Assembly: GCF_042242105.1 (NCBI RefSeq)
Contig: NC_092019.1
Coordinates: 5,546,328 to 5,610,327, forward strand
Source of the DNA: Pempheris klunzingeri
Taxonomy: Eukaryota > Chordata > Actinopteri > Acropomatiformes > Pempheridae
Direction of reading: 5' to 3'
DNA: 64,000 nucleotides
The notes beneath the pieces were generated by a model. That model had not been told where the DNA came from and made no database searches. It saw nothing but the letters and a program-made list of their open reading frames with translations. Made by a program: the position numbers and the translations under genes. Below are positions 12,501 to 21,557 of the stretch, piece by piece (position 1 is the stretch's first letter; each line of letters opens with the position of its first letter).

Positions 12501-15500
12501 CTGTGGAGGAAGGGGAGAGGGAATTACCAAGGACGTTTACGCCAAGACTTGTACTTATAAGGATATAACTTATAGCATATGACAAGTAAATGCAAAGGGT
12601 GTTGCATTACAGCATAGATGGTCCATTATAATAGCAATTGTAGTAAATCATACGTATAGACACATAAAACTATATAAATAGACAGTGCACACACAAGCTC
12701 GGTATGTATGGTCAACATCAGACAATCTAATTACTATGAATTGTGAATCTCACCAGTAGTAGAGCAGAGACTCAGTGAGGAAGGGCTGAACTGAGCACAG
12801 CTTCTCTTCTGTCCAGTAGAGGGAGGTAGTCAGTCCCAGTCTGGAGAGCAGCTCCACATTTAGACTGCTTTGGCTGCTGCTCAGCAGGTACCAGCTCCTC
12901 ATTAGGACCAAATGCCTGATCAGAATACCATTACATTATTATCAATACATTTCCAAAACACAAGCACAGTGTCTTTTTTTATTCATAGCTGCAGTTATCA
13001 TCCAAAGTGTTGAGTTCAATATCAAACCATAAGTGTTGCACAGAGGCTGTTAGCTTCTGTAAAAACACCAGAAAGAGCATTGAGTGTCACTGTGTTGTAA
13101 TGTTTACCTGCTCTTCTGCTCTTTGTTCTGCGTAGCTTTCAGTCTCTCTATATCCATCCAGAGATTAAGCAGCTTCTCTCCTGGCGTTCCTCGCAAAAAC
13201 TCCTTAAAGTCATCCAAGCCTGGTCTATTGCCACGGCAACAGGAACCATAGCAACAAATATGGAGGACATTTTCCTGGTCTGTGCCCTTTCTCCCCACCT
13301 CCCAATTCTTCTTAAACCACTCTGTCTTTTCCTCCACTCCACTCCCCCTCTTGCCTTCTTGAACTTTATCTTTGTTCCACACCAATCTCTCTCTGCTCCC
13401 ATCAGCCGAACGCTGGCAAACTTCACTCCCACCGGATCCATCTGTGCTGGTACAATTTGTCTGGCTGAAACAGTCAGTGTTTGCCTGGCTCTGACCATCC
13501 ATCACATTCAGTGCATTGTTAAGCACCTCTTTAACCACTCTGGCAGCCAGGCTCTCCAGCTGTAGGTCAGAGGACTCATAATTGTGGCTGCCGGACTCTG
13601 TGAGATGCTGCTCCTCTGAAATACCAGCTGATGGCGCTGTGAAGTAAAGGCTCACGTCTGTTTGTGGGCTCTGGAGCTCGTGGGTGTTGTCACGGTTAAG
13701 GTTAGAGGAGGAGGAACACGAGGAAGACGAAGAGGAAGAGAGGCACGGGTTCTCTGGCTCTGAACAGCTGGAGATACCTCTGGATGATTCACTGCATTTT
13801 GTGTCGATATGTTCCTTCTGGCCACAGGGTAAACATAAAACGCTGGGCATCCTCACAGACCCTGAACAGTAAGGAAAGGGAGAACAGAAGAACCCTTATC
13901 TTCATAACTAGACTTCAGCCTGCACACATACACAGTGCACTATGTACACACCAGTATGTACCTTGTTTTGCTGAGATGTTCTCTTGAGAGCGAGAGTGCG
14001 TTAGGACCTTGAGTGCATTTTTATTTTCCTTGTCAAACTGGGAGTAAACCCGCAGCTGTGGGGCTGACAGGGTGCTTCGACCTGAGCTGCTTTTCCTCCT
14101 CTGTAGATTTGGGTCCCACTGAAACAACAGCTTGGCTAGTCTGCAAGAAATCAGAAAGAAAAACTGATGCATCACCAGTCACAGAACACACAAGCAGGTG
14201 TTTTCTAAAAGCATTCATTTTATGATTAAATTGTTTTTTTTCTGTTTCTGTATGCTTTGCAGGTTGCAAGGTAGCATGGGTCAGTAAGTCATCTGATCTG
14301 TGCAGGGATGTGGCTTTAAGGCTTCTCGCAAGATGCATAAGCAATTAGGTGGACTAAAACAGAGGAGGAAGTAGGCCAGGAGTCTTGAGCGCTATCACAA
14401 TGACTCCCAGATGCTACACAGTAACCACAGTAGAGGCTAACACTCCATAATCACTCACAAAAAGCATTCTTTGAAAATGGTGAAGATCATCATATGTGAT
14501 AAAGTCGAGCAAATAATGTTAAAAATCCAGTTTAGTAGGCAAGTGTTTTCAGGTTGCAGCAGAGCTGTAATGACAGCAAAGTGACACACAGCCAGGAATT
14601 AATAATAATCTGACAAGTGAATGAGCTAAATTAAACACCAACTTAATCAATAATATAAAAACATGTTATAGTAATGACAAGATGTAAACTCAAGCCAATG
14701 CAGCATTTATATGAAATAAACTGCATGTGTTTTGTACAGAGTAGGTCCAAGAACAAATTGCCCAGCACTTCTCGTACCTGTATTCACTGTAGCAATCACT
14801 TTGGAGGAAAAAGGGCAATCTCTCTTTCATGATCCACTGAATTCCTTGCTCTCTGTCCAGGCACTGCAAAGGTCAGGGAGGCATGTTCCTCAAGTCAGTA
14901 CAGACTTCTGTTCATCTCCAAAACCAAATATACCCATGTATTGATTGATGAGTTCCACACCCACAGAGATTCATTTGCTACGTACACAGACTGTGTAATG
15001 GTTGTCTACTGGAGGAGTCCTGCCCAGTAGTGTGGAGTCACCAGTCAGGAGTGTTGTTTTGCTGTGGTGTAGGACTGATCTGATTCTTCTGGAGATAAAC
15101 TCAGCCGCTCCACTCTCCACCTCATACAGCTCAGTCTCCGGGTTATACAGCAAAGCCTCTGGGAAAGACTGGAAAAGGATGCAAGGGTGTAAAAACTGTG
15201 GAAACATTTCGTCAAAAATGTGGTACATCTATAGATTAGGACTACATTACCGGCAGACTTAAGAAGTCATTGAAGTAGTAAACCAATAAACCATCAGAGG
15301 CCAGAGAGTTCTCCTGCAGAGACACACAACACAAATCTTAACACCATCCACTGAAAGAGGAAAAAAGAAATCCTAAAACTGAACTGTGTTACAGATTGAA
15401 AAAGTTGTGAAATGTCTAACAAAAACTTGTACTCACAAAATTGTCAGCAGTAAGATGGGGAAACTCTTAAGGTAGGAAGCAAAACATAAGTCGATCAATC

Positions 15501-15575
15501 AAGACCAGCTCCAAACAAAATAAATTAAAGTTTATTAGAAGTGCTGCTCTTACCTGTTGAAATTACTCCACACAT
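530..15575 (-). CDS. RGS22: Regulator of G-protein signalling 22, complete, 23 coding exons
   Basis: Multi-domain RGS protein, known in mammals as testis-enriched and able to bind G-alpha subunits. Coding exons in transcript order: 15554-15575, 15437-15465, 15251-15313, 14986-15168, 14778-14863, 13962-14140, 13108-13861, 12754-12915, 12320-12500, 11829-11951, 11558-11659, 9954-10148, 9545-9637, 8980-9170, 8556-8718, 5977-6141, 4076-4144, 3362-3520, 2458-2637, 2180-2362, 1932-2069, 1568-1667, 530-603. Phase agrees at every junction, giving 1197 residues; human RGS22 has 1264. The N-terminus (SLASDGLLVYYFNDFLSLP, then EQGIQWIMKERLPFFLQSDC) matches human RGS22 as I remember it. A degenerate RGS-like domain spans about residues 405-553. 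Clear RGS domains lie at about 770-895 and 925-1033, followed by an acidic, Glu-rich tail. The gene is complete, with no frameshift. The least certain parts are the short first exon, the 69-nt exon and the last exon. Confidence 0.95.
1541..1565. repeat. GT/CA microsatellite at an RGS22 splice donor
   Basis: About 12 uninterrupted GT units. On the minus strand the donor of RGS22 exon 1568-1667 reads CAG|GTACACACAC, so the CA repeat starts at intron position +3. Confidence 0.95.
1932..2362 (-). other. RGS22: RGS22 acidic/basic low-complexity tail exons
   Basis: Exon 2180-2362 encodes a helical segment (VFSELLKFWPEFQELSSSV) followed by a charge-dense stretch rich in Arg and Lys and then a run of Glu. 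Exon 1932-2069 continues with further Glu/Asp clusters (EEETDDEDEVEEEG) and a Lys-rich stretch. This looks like a charged coiled coil or disordered linker after the last RGS domain. Both exons are phase 0-0, so either could be skipped without a frameshift. Confidence 0.7.
2432..2454. repeat. AC/GT microsatellite at an RGS22 splice donor
   Basis: About 11 AC units on the plus strand. On the minus strand the donor of exon 2458-2637 reads CAG|GTAGTGTGTG, so the intron begins in a GT repeat. Confidence 0.95.
2458..3520 (-). other. RGS22: RGS22 C-terminal RGS domain (two exons)
   Basis: Exon 3362-3520 encodes KFQHFVSLKGDFLENDVLFW followed by LEVQRYK, a canonical RGS N-half (the helix with Glu-Asn-Asp-Val-Leu-Phe-Trp-Leu-Glu). 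Exon 2458-2637 supplies the C-half with IINCFIDSSMPPALQIDIPS. Both exons are phase 0 at each end and together cover about residues 921-1033. The donor of exon 2458-2637 runs straight into a dinucleotide repeat. Confidence 0.85.
4076..4144 (-). other. RGS22: RGS22 69-nt arginine-rich exon between RGS domains
   Basis: This exon is bounded by an acceptor (GCGGCAG) and a strong donor (AAG|GTAAGG) on the minus strand. It is open in the one required frame and phase 0 at both ends, encoding 23 residues including YRRRRTRREAW. It lies in the linker between the two clear RGS domains. The basic cluster could be a nuclear-localisation-like or membrane-contact patch, which is inference. It could also be an optional cassette exon, since skipping it keeps frame. 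Confidence 0.6.
5329..5762. mobile_element. Non-autonomous terminal-inverted-repeat element (teleost MITE type)
   Basis: The left end (ACTGTAATAAAGAAGTGGAC, from 5337) is a near-perfect inverted copy of the right end. Read on the minus strand from about 5762, the right end is CCGTAGACTGTATAATAGAA followed by GTGGATG. The interior (CCAGCAGGGGGCGGCTCC; the ATGGTGACGGCC-like stretch; AAGCCAAACTTGAGGC) matches an abundant teleost repeat family that I recognise from memory. It encodes no protein. It is inserted in the RGS22 intron 4145-5976. Target-site duplication was not resolved. Confidence 0.65.
5423..5436 (+). promoter_or_regulatory. CTCF-core-like motif inside the MITE
   Basis: CCAGCAGGGGGCGG fits the CTCF core consensus CCASYAGRKGGCRS at all 14 positions. 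It lies within the terminal-inverted-repeat element at 5329-5762. Occupancy cannot be judged from sequence. Confidence 0.45.
6142..8555. other. RGS22 intron (2.4 kb), no exon seen
   Basis: The flanking exons 8556-8718 and 5977-6141 join in phase 0, so no intervening exon is needed. The intron holds a diverged internal repeat at about 7080-7225 and a short TAGAT/TTAGA repeat near 7848-7866. I see no conserved coding motif on either strand. Confidence 0.6.
7080..7225. repeat. Diverged tandem repeat in RGS22 intron
   Basis: Several loosely similar units share a core like AACAGTAA..GATAAA followed by GCT or GAA, recurring at roughly 30-40 bp. The units are degenerate, so this is an old minisatellite or the inside of a decayed element. 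Confidence 0.35.
10151..10179. repeat. GAGAA repeat forming an acceptor pyrimidine tract
   Basis: A run of GAGAA/GAAAA units. On the minus strand it becomes a pure CTCTT tract directly upstream of the AG of RGS22 exon 9954-10148. Confidence 0.85.
10633..10654. repeat. GT microsatellite
   Basis: Eleven GT units within an RGS22 intron. Confidence 0.95.
11150..11275 (+). mobile_element. Fragment of a widespread teleost retroposon tail
   Basis: The stretch with CCCTGCGATTGGCTGTGACC, CAGGGTGTACCCCGCCTCTC and ATTAGCTCCAGCTCCCCTGC, then GACCC, resembles a very common fish retroposon 3' segment (SINE/LINE tail) that I know from memory. It is short and truncated, lies in an RGS22 intron, and has no coding capacity. 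The exact family is not assigned. Confidence 0.5.
12320..13861 (-). other. RGS22: RGS22 large exon and degenerate N-terminal RGS-like domain
   Basis: The 754-nt exon 13108-13861 first encodes a low-complexity serine-rich linker (a run of serines around residues 225-240) with polar, presumably disordered sequence. It ends in KEFLRGTPGEKLLNLWMDIE, which has the helix pattern of an RGS domain (hydrophobics spaced around a Trp-Met-Asp-Ile-Glu helix). Exons 12754-12915 and 12320-12500 continue it with a second helical segment (LMRSWYLLSSSQ). I infer an RGS-like fold that has diverged from the canonical G-alpha-binding surface, because the usual conserved Asn/Glu motif is not obvious. Confidence 0.6.
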
Positions 15576-15703
15576 TGTTCTCAAAAGTCAAAAGCCTCTA
15601 CAGCATTTCAAACTGTCGACCCGGAAAGTCGAGTCAAGCAGTCACACTTGAACATCGGCTTGCCACAAACCTCTCAGTGTGATTACAGACACACCGAGTG
15701 CAG

Positions 15704-15717
15704 GTTGCTATGGAAGT
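15704..15717 (+). promoter_or_regulatory. RFX X-box-like site upstream of RGS22
   Basis: GTTGCTATGGAAGT fits the X-box consensus GTTNYYATRRNAAC at 12 of 14 positions; the second half-site is imperfect. It is about 130 bp upstream of the RGS22 start codon (15575), a normal spacing for an RFX-controlled ciliary or testis promoter. Assignment is by motif and position only. Confidence 0.4.
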
Positions 15718-15824
15718 GGACTCATTTTCAAAACACAGGGGGCGGTAAAAGTTTAACTACAGACGACTGGAGAGAAACAAGTACAAGTTTGTGTTTCTTG
15801 TTGCAGTTTAAGACTAGAAAATAC

Positions 15825-16448
15825 TTTATTCTAAGTTATTCACAGAATGTACATAACTGTTAACAACATCAGTAACATGTTTAAAAAGAAAAAGACAAAA
15901 AAAAAAAGGTCAAATGAGAGAATGACCTTCTTGCAGTTAAGACAAAGTAATGTAATTCCACTAGATGGCGCCAAACACTGACAAATTCATGTGTACAGAT
16001 TACAGTGGAGATTCAGTCTGAAAATGACCAATTACATCACAAATGAGACAAATGACACTTAAGTTAAAAAGAAAAGAAAAAAAATAATCAAATTTATTTT
16101 AAAACTGCTGAAAATGCATCGGTAAAAGTCGAAAATTCAAAAAAAAAAAAAAAAATCTGTACATTTGATCCATGTGTATGGAAAAGTACATCAACATCAA
16201 AATTCGATTTTTGTACTGCTGGTGAGACATCCTTCACATTCATAATTAAAAACACACAAGTAAGAACTGTTGAAAAAAGAGGGGAAACACAGCACATAGA
16301 CAGGCACAAAGACAAATTGGTAAGTACAGACGTTGCTCTCATGTACTGGAAAATCAGTTTCCTTGTCGCTCAGCCACATCCTGACCTTCAAGGCTGAGAA
16401 AATGCTAAAAAGATTTCAGCATAACAAATAGGAATACAATTCACTTCC
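15825..16448 (-). other. FBXO43: FBXO43 3' UTR
   Basis: Sequence following the FBXO43 stop codon. Minus-strand AATAAA signals appear as TTTATT at 16093-16098 and 15825-15830. Either could end the transcript, so the 3' UTR is about 0.35 or 0.62 kb. A poly-T run on the transcript strand (plus-strand A run near 16139-16155) lies inside. The RGS22 start codon is only about 250 bp beyond the distal signal. Confidence 0.55.
15958..15971 (+). promoter_or_regulatory. CTCF-core-like motif between RGS22 and FBXO43
   Basis: CCACTAGATGGCGC fits CCASYAGRKGGCRS at all 14 positions. It lies in the interval between the FBXO43 stop codon and the RGS22 promoter, where an insulator would be plausible. Binding is not shown by the sequence. 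Confidence 0.4.
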
Positions 16449-16697
16449 TCATAGCCTCCTGACGTTTCGCTTGCTTTGAGCGCTTCCTGGAAGCAGTATG
16501 TCCTTCTTGCGGCGGCCTACAGACTGGCTGCCACACTCTTTAGAGCCGTGGAAAGCACACAGGCAGGCAGTGCAAAACTGGAAACCACAGTCGGCTCGGC
16601 TGCACACACCCTCCCCTTTCACCGAGTGACACCTTGCAGGATGCTGACATCGAGGGCAGGGCTTGAGGCACTCATCATTGAAGAGGGTTTTGGCAAC
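16449..16697 (-). other. FBXO43: FBXO43 zinc-binding region and RL tail exon
   Basis: This last exon encodes 82 residues. Cysteines and a histidine follow an IBR-like order ([15 protein letters not shown], then [19 protein letters not shown]), enough ligands for two zinc ions, as in the Emi1/Emi2 zinc-binding region. A basic tail (GRRKKD.. KRNVRRL) ends in Arg-Leu before the TGA stop at 16449-16451. In Emi proteins both the zinc-binding region and the RL tail are needed to block the APC/C; both are intact here. Confidence 0.9.
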
Positions 16698-19594
16698 CTG
16701 AAAGAAAAAGAAAAGATTTGAAGTAAATGTTTTATATGAACTTCCCCAGCAGTTCCTTCAGTAAGGTAAATTAGAAACCTCATCTCCACTTAACAGAAAT
16801 TAATAACACTTTTAATAATAATTTTTTATTTTTAAAACTCACTTCTAGAAATTTATCCCGTTTGCTGCTGCTGCCTGAGAGCAAGACGCTGTGCTGTAGT
16901 GGGGTTAAAGTGCTATTTCCTGACTGCGGGGTGCAGTAGCTGGAGGTCCTAGACTGGGCCTGAACAGTCTTGAGGGCCGACCTCCTCAGCAGAGCAAGTC
17001 TGGTCTCTGCATCAGGGACATGGGCAACTCCACCAAGCTGTAGGACAACAGAACAAAGTCAGAAGCTCATTTCAACTATTAGTCGATGTCCTTATTGCTC
17101 AAATGTTACTTCACACTGAATCACATCGGTCACAAACGTACTGTTGCAATGGTCTCTAGATTCCTTTTTTTTTTTTCCCCAAACACTGCTGATCTTACAC
17201 CATCAATGTCATAGCAGATTTTACTTTGCGCCTAGAGTAAGTATTTTCTATCTGCTGCCAGAGTAAAATCCACAGTGCCCTACATAACACTGGTATACCA
17301 ATATGAGATTCATTAGACATTGGAAACTGGTAACAACAGTGGCTAATGTGGCAAATCTCCTACCTCAAGAGCAGCCTCTATTTCACTCAGATGGGCTCTT
17401 CTCTTAAAACTAGCTTGCTTGTCTTGTCGGATGATTTCATTCCAGCTCTTGCACACTTGACCACACCTGCCAAATACAAACAAATGCATGTGTGAGACCA
17501 ATATTTTCAGCCCTCATTGCACCTCTAATGCTGGCTGTGTCCTTGACAGTTCATTACGCCCAATGTTTTGAGTAATAAACATCAAACAAAAGTCTGACCT
17601 TCTCAGATGGAACTTGGATGCTTTGTGAATTATTATAAACTCTTCTGCTCTTTGGTGCTACAAACTGCATCATTTACATATATTGAATTTGATACATTTA
17701 GACAACTGTAATGTTCTGTGCTTTGGTCTAAACACCCTTGACATGCTGTATGCAGTTCATATTTTATTCATACATGTATTTATAATTTAATCCTGTCATA
17801 ACAAGTAATCATCAGTTTAACCAATGACAGACTGGGAATTGAGCTACTTAACCTTTGAGAAGTAAGGATGGTCTGTTATATAGTAGAACCAACAAAGTAT
17901 GAAAGTCAATATGTATACGAGTAATGACAGCTATGTTTGTTGAGAGCATGAACTCCTCACCTGTAGATGCTCTCAGGGGTCAGGTGGCCGAGTATGACCG
18001 TCAGGATATGCCTGAGGTTCCTCTTCCTCAGCTCTGCGAGTATGTCCACCTTCCCCAGGCCCATCTTCCTGCCGATCAGCCCTGCCAATGGCATGGTGGT
18101 CCTGAACGCCACCGGGGTCTCAGCCAGGGCAACTGTGGACTTCAGCTGCTCCTTAAGGCTTGGACTTTGGCCAACAAACATCTGGGCTTTCTGCTGGCAC
18201 ATTGCATGAACCAACTGCAAAGCTGGAGTCAGAGAAAGATCGGCTGGGGTTGTCCTGAGAGGAGTTACTTCTGGATTGGCAAAAGGTGTCAGGTTTTCTG
18301 GTTTGTTTGTGGTCGCCCTTAGTGGGGTGGTATAGTCTTGTTTTGCAGAGGCCAAACTATCAGAAGTGATGCGATTGCCAGATGTAACAGAAAGGACACT
18401 GCGAGGGGTGGCAACATCAACAAAAACCTCATCGTCTTTAGAGCGGCTGTGGCACCGACGAAGATGTTCATGCTTTCTGTCCGTTGGGTCTTCGTCAGAC
18501 TGGGAGCCCCCTTCTTTAAGTGTAGACAACCGGTGCTGACGCTGCAAACGGGAGCGCCGCTTTGCCTCTGCCAGATTTGGGGTTTCACAATATCCCCTAG
18601 AGGCAGAGAGCAGCAGCTCCTGGAATGAGCCATCATGGTCCACTGAGGAGTCTTGGGATTTATCAAGGGTCAGGGAACCGAAACCGCTGTCTTCACACAC
18701 AGACCTGTGCCGGGGTTAGAAGGGGGTTAATACAGGCATGATTTGTGATAAATCCTTTAAATTTACAATAAAATGTAGAATATAAAAAAAAAGCCCATAC
18801 CTGATGTATTTGGGTGTATATATGGATGATGGTGTGCACAAAACACTGGAGCTCTCAGACAAGTTATGCGTCACACGTGTGATTGGTGATTGAGAGTTTG
18901 CCTTAGTTGAGGCAGGCAGGGATTTGGTGAAGCATGGAGTCTCAATATTAACTTGATCAGAGGCAGAGATGCTCTCACTGAAATCTGCATCTGAGATCGA
19001 AACTCTTCTCTCAAAACTGGAAAGGTGAGCAGAGTTGAGTTTACCGTCTTCAAGAGTGGAGGTCCTGATCTGCGTGAAGAGGAGACGGCGTTTCCTACCA
19101 GACAGTGGCAGATCCTGGTCCAGTTTTAAAGTGCTTGATGCCAACGCCCCCGTCACAGTGTCTAGAGAGTCAAATGATGCACTGAGCCAGTGTTCAGACC
19201 TGACACTGATGGAGGATTCAGTCCTTTTGGTGAATGGTGATCTCGTGCCATCAGTTTTGCAATCTGTAGTGGGTCTGCACAGAAGTTTGTGTCGCAACGA
19301 GGAATCTCTTTTAGGAGTTTCACACCAGTTCACAGCTGACGGCCGCTGGACTCCCCTGGTTTCCAAAAACCAGACAGGTTGTCTGGTTCGCTCCTTAGGT
19401 GTGACAGAAAGCCTGAGGTTCTCTTTAGGCGTTTCATTGAACTCTACTGGAGACAAAGACCTGCAGGAGTCAGCTCCACGGACACTCCGTGGGCTGTGGA
19501 ATAAACCCGAGTATCCACTGTCAGAGCAGTCGTCGTAACAGTGCTTGCCTTTGCAGCTCTCGTGGTAGCCATTTGATTCAGGAGTGCACTGCAT
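16449..19594 (-). CDS. FBXO43: F-box only protein 43 (Emi2/ERP1), APC/C inhibitor
   Basis: Inhibitor of the anaphase-promoting complex that holds vertebrate eggs at metaphase II and acts in male meiosis. Coding exons in transcript order: 18801-19594 (coding part), 17961-18704, 17364-17466, 16843-17037, 16449-16697. All phases agree, giving 694 residues; human FBXO43 has 708. The long N-terminal part is polar, with a [11 protein letters not shown] motif at residues 25-35 that resembles a beta-TrCP degron, and several TP/SP sites. The F-box region ([16 protein letters not shown] then [12 protein letters not shown]) is at about residues 495-530. The zinc-binding region is at about 613-675, and the protein ends ...VRRL, the RL tail known to dock on the APC/C. 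The start ATG (19592-19594) is the first in the exon. The 58 nt upstream in that exon are open, so an extra upstream coding exon cannot be excluded. Confidence 0.94.
17364..18080 (-). other. FBXO43: FBXO43 F-box region
   Basis: The end of exon 17961-18704 encodes [20 protein letters not shown] followed by [18 protein letters not shown], and exon 17364-17466 continues [20 protein letters not shown]. The hydrophobic spacing and the Val-Cys-Lys-Ser-Trp signature are those of an F-box, which in Emi proteins contributes to Skp1 contact and APC/C inhibition. An intron splits the motif. Confidence 0.75.
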
Positions 19595-21060
19595 TTCCCT
19601 CCTCCTGTGAGGACTTTTGGTCCCAAACACAGTGGAAAGGACGTCAACTGACCTGCAGACAACAAAAACATAGGAAGTGAAGCTACTCAAGGACAACTGA
19701 GGAGCATGAACTGCACCCATTTGGTTTTTTTTAAAGCAAATTTGACTTTATCACAGAAAATCAAGCTACAAAAGATGTGATATGCTCATCAGTAGCATCA
19801 TCTTTACATAGTTTGTTAACAGAGAACAGTTCATTTTCCAACTGTAAAGTATCCTGCTAGAGGCATCAATCTTTAATCATCAAGTTTTAATGTATCCTTA
19901 TCAAAACGATTTGCAGGTTATGTCTTCATGTTTAAAACGGAAGTCAGCTGATAAATTGTTCCTGCTTGGCAAGTAACAAGTTTATTTAAGAAGAATTTAA
20001 GCGACACAAGTCAAATTGCACAACAGATTAAATATGTTAAATGTTGTTTGCAGTGATGTCTAATTATTTGGGAGCTGCCATGTTGGACTCACTGTGATAA
20101 GAGATGAACCCAGAGTTAAATAGATGTTTCTCAGTTGTTCTAAGCCTCTAAAAAATGTAGTTTATCAAACAAACTGTCAGAAAAAGAAAAAAAACCCTCA
20201 GCTGGTTCTTCCGCGTTGCTATGAGAGCGCGTGTTGTGGATTTAAATCCCCCGGCGCGTGCTCAGGGTGATGCCGCTACAAAGTGAGCCAAAGCCGCCAA
20301 AACGAGCAGCCGAGCCCGGCTGTGCCTCAGCCAGCTGACAGCGGGGCCCCACGGAGGCTGTGTCTCTCTAATAACACTTTATTTCCACTTACTGCACCGG
20401 TTAACGGGTGAAAAATAGCGAACATAACAGACTCATTATTTGGCAATTCAGCTTGGTGTTAGCCAAAAAATGAAAGCGCAGTTGTTAAAAAAAAAAAAAA
20501 AAAAACACACACCTGAAAAATGGATGTTGAATTCATTTAAGTTAACTGCATTTAAATCTGACATACAAGGCTTAGTTTTACAGAAAAAAAAAACACATTA
20601 TGAAGCCAACTCAGTTCGCAAAGACGTCCATGTTAGAGCAATTAGCATGATGTGAAAACACCCGTGTTAATTACCGAGTTAACTCTTATAAAGGGGGCTT
20701 GGTATTTATCTAAAAATTTGTTATATTTGTTTTTGCACGGTCATCCACTTTGATAAACGTGGCGTTTGTCAATGTAACACACACACACCTAATTTTAAAT
20801 GTGCATTATCTATACGCGGTCACATTTTATGTGTAGTTTAGCACTAAAGTCAAAATAGAGTGGGAGTTATCACCGTACCTAGGTTAGCATGCTAAAGCCA
20901 CAACCACAAAACATAGTTAGCAGGGTCGTGAACATGCAACAACAACAAAAAGACATAATATTTAGCATTAAACAGAGTTGTAGAGAACACCTACTTGTGG
21001 ATAAAACTTGGCTAACGTTAATGTAAAGCCCGTGGACTCGTCGGCAGTGTTGTTCTCCTC
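19595..21060 (-). other. FBXO43: FBXO43 5' UTR, first intron and putative first exon
   Basis: The acceptor for the first coding exon is at 19653 (TTGTCTGCAG|G). Upstream I see no coding exon. A plausible non-coding first exon is about 20991-21060, with donor AAGTAG|GTGTTC on the minus strand; another donor-like CTAG|GTACGG lies near 20880. The intron includes a GC-rich patch near 20215-20360 and a long A run at 20487-20505. First-exon placement is tentative. Confidence 0.35.
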
Positions 21061-21282
21061 AGGCTCACTCCCAGGCCTCAGCTTGCACCCCTCGCCGTTG
21101 CTTTCTGTTCACCTACATGTTCGTCTGCAGGTAACTAAACAGCCACGTTTTCAAATTTGGAGCCCACGGTCTGGCTGCGTCACGTGTTTCCGCTCTGGCG
21201 TGCGGCTTACTTCCGTGTGTGGTTGCCATAGCAACAGCAAACAGAACCCAGCTTTGTGGGTGAGAGGGTTAGCCGGCAGCAG
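21060..21282. promoter_or_regulatory. Head-to-head FBXO43/SPAG1 promoter region
   Basis: FBXO43 (minus) and SPAG1 (plus) diverge from this stretch, which is richer in GC and CpG than its surroundings (GGTCTGGCTGCGTCACGTG, CGCTCTGGCGTGCGGC). It contains a CACGTG E-box near 21181 and an X-box at 21222-21235. The likely transcription starts are under 250 bp apart, so the two genes probably share a bidirectional promoter. Confidence 0.55.
21222..21235 (+). promoter_or_regulatory. RFX X-box upstream of SPAG1
   Basis: GTTGCCATAGCAAC matches the X-box consensus GTTNYYATRRNAAC at every position and is nearly palindromic. It lies just upstream of the putative SPAG1 first exon. RFX factors, usually with FOXJ1, drive motile-cilium genes, and SPAG1 is one, so this site very probably controls SPAG1. 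Confidence 0.75.
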
Positions 21283-21557
21283 GTAAAGTTGGCGTACCCC
21301 CTTTGACTTTAATAGCAAAGAGCAACAGATCCAATAGCTTGTCTTACCTTGATGTTATTTCCTCAAATACGAATACATAACTCACATTTTGTAAAGTTAA
21401 CGCTATCTAAATTAACAATTAACGCTAGCTACGTTGGGTTAACAAACGTTTGCAGAGCTAGCAAAAGTTATAGCCTAGTTAGCTATCACTCAGTCTGCTA
21501 TTAACACAACGACATTGTTTAACATAATAACCGAGTAAGCTGAAATTCTTCCCAGGT
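21236..21557 (+). other. SPAG1: SPAG1 5' UTR exon and first intron
   Basis: A good donor (GCAG|GTAAAG at 21283) ends a short leader exon, and a good acceptor (TTCTTCCCAG ending at 21555) lies 2 nt before the start codon. The first intron is therefore about 270 bp (21283-21555). The transcription start is not visible. Confidence 0.5.

Noticed and set aside
13260-13565. Plus-strand open frame opposite the large RGS22 exon
   Set aside because: Antisense shadow; the minus-strand frame joins its neighbours in phase.
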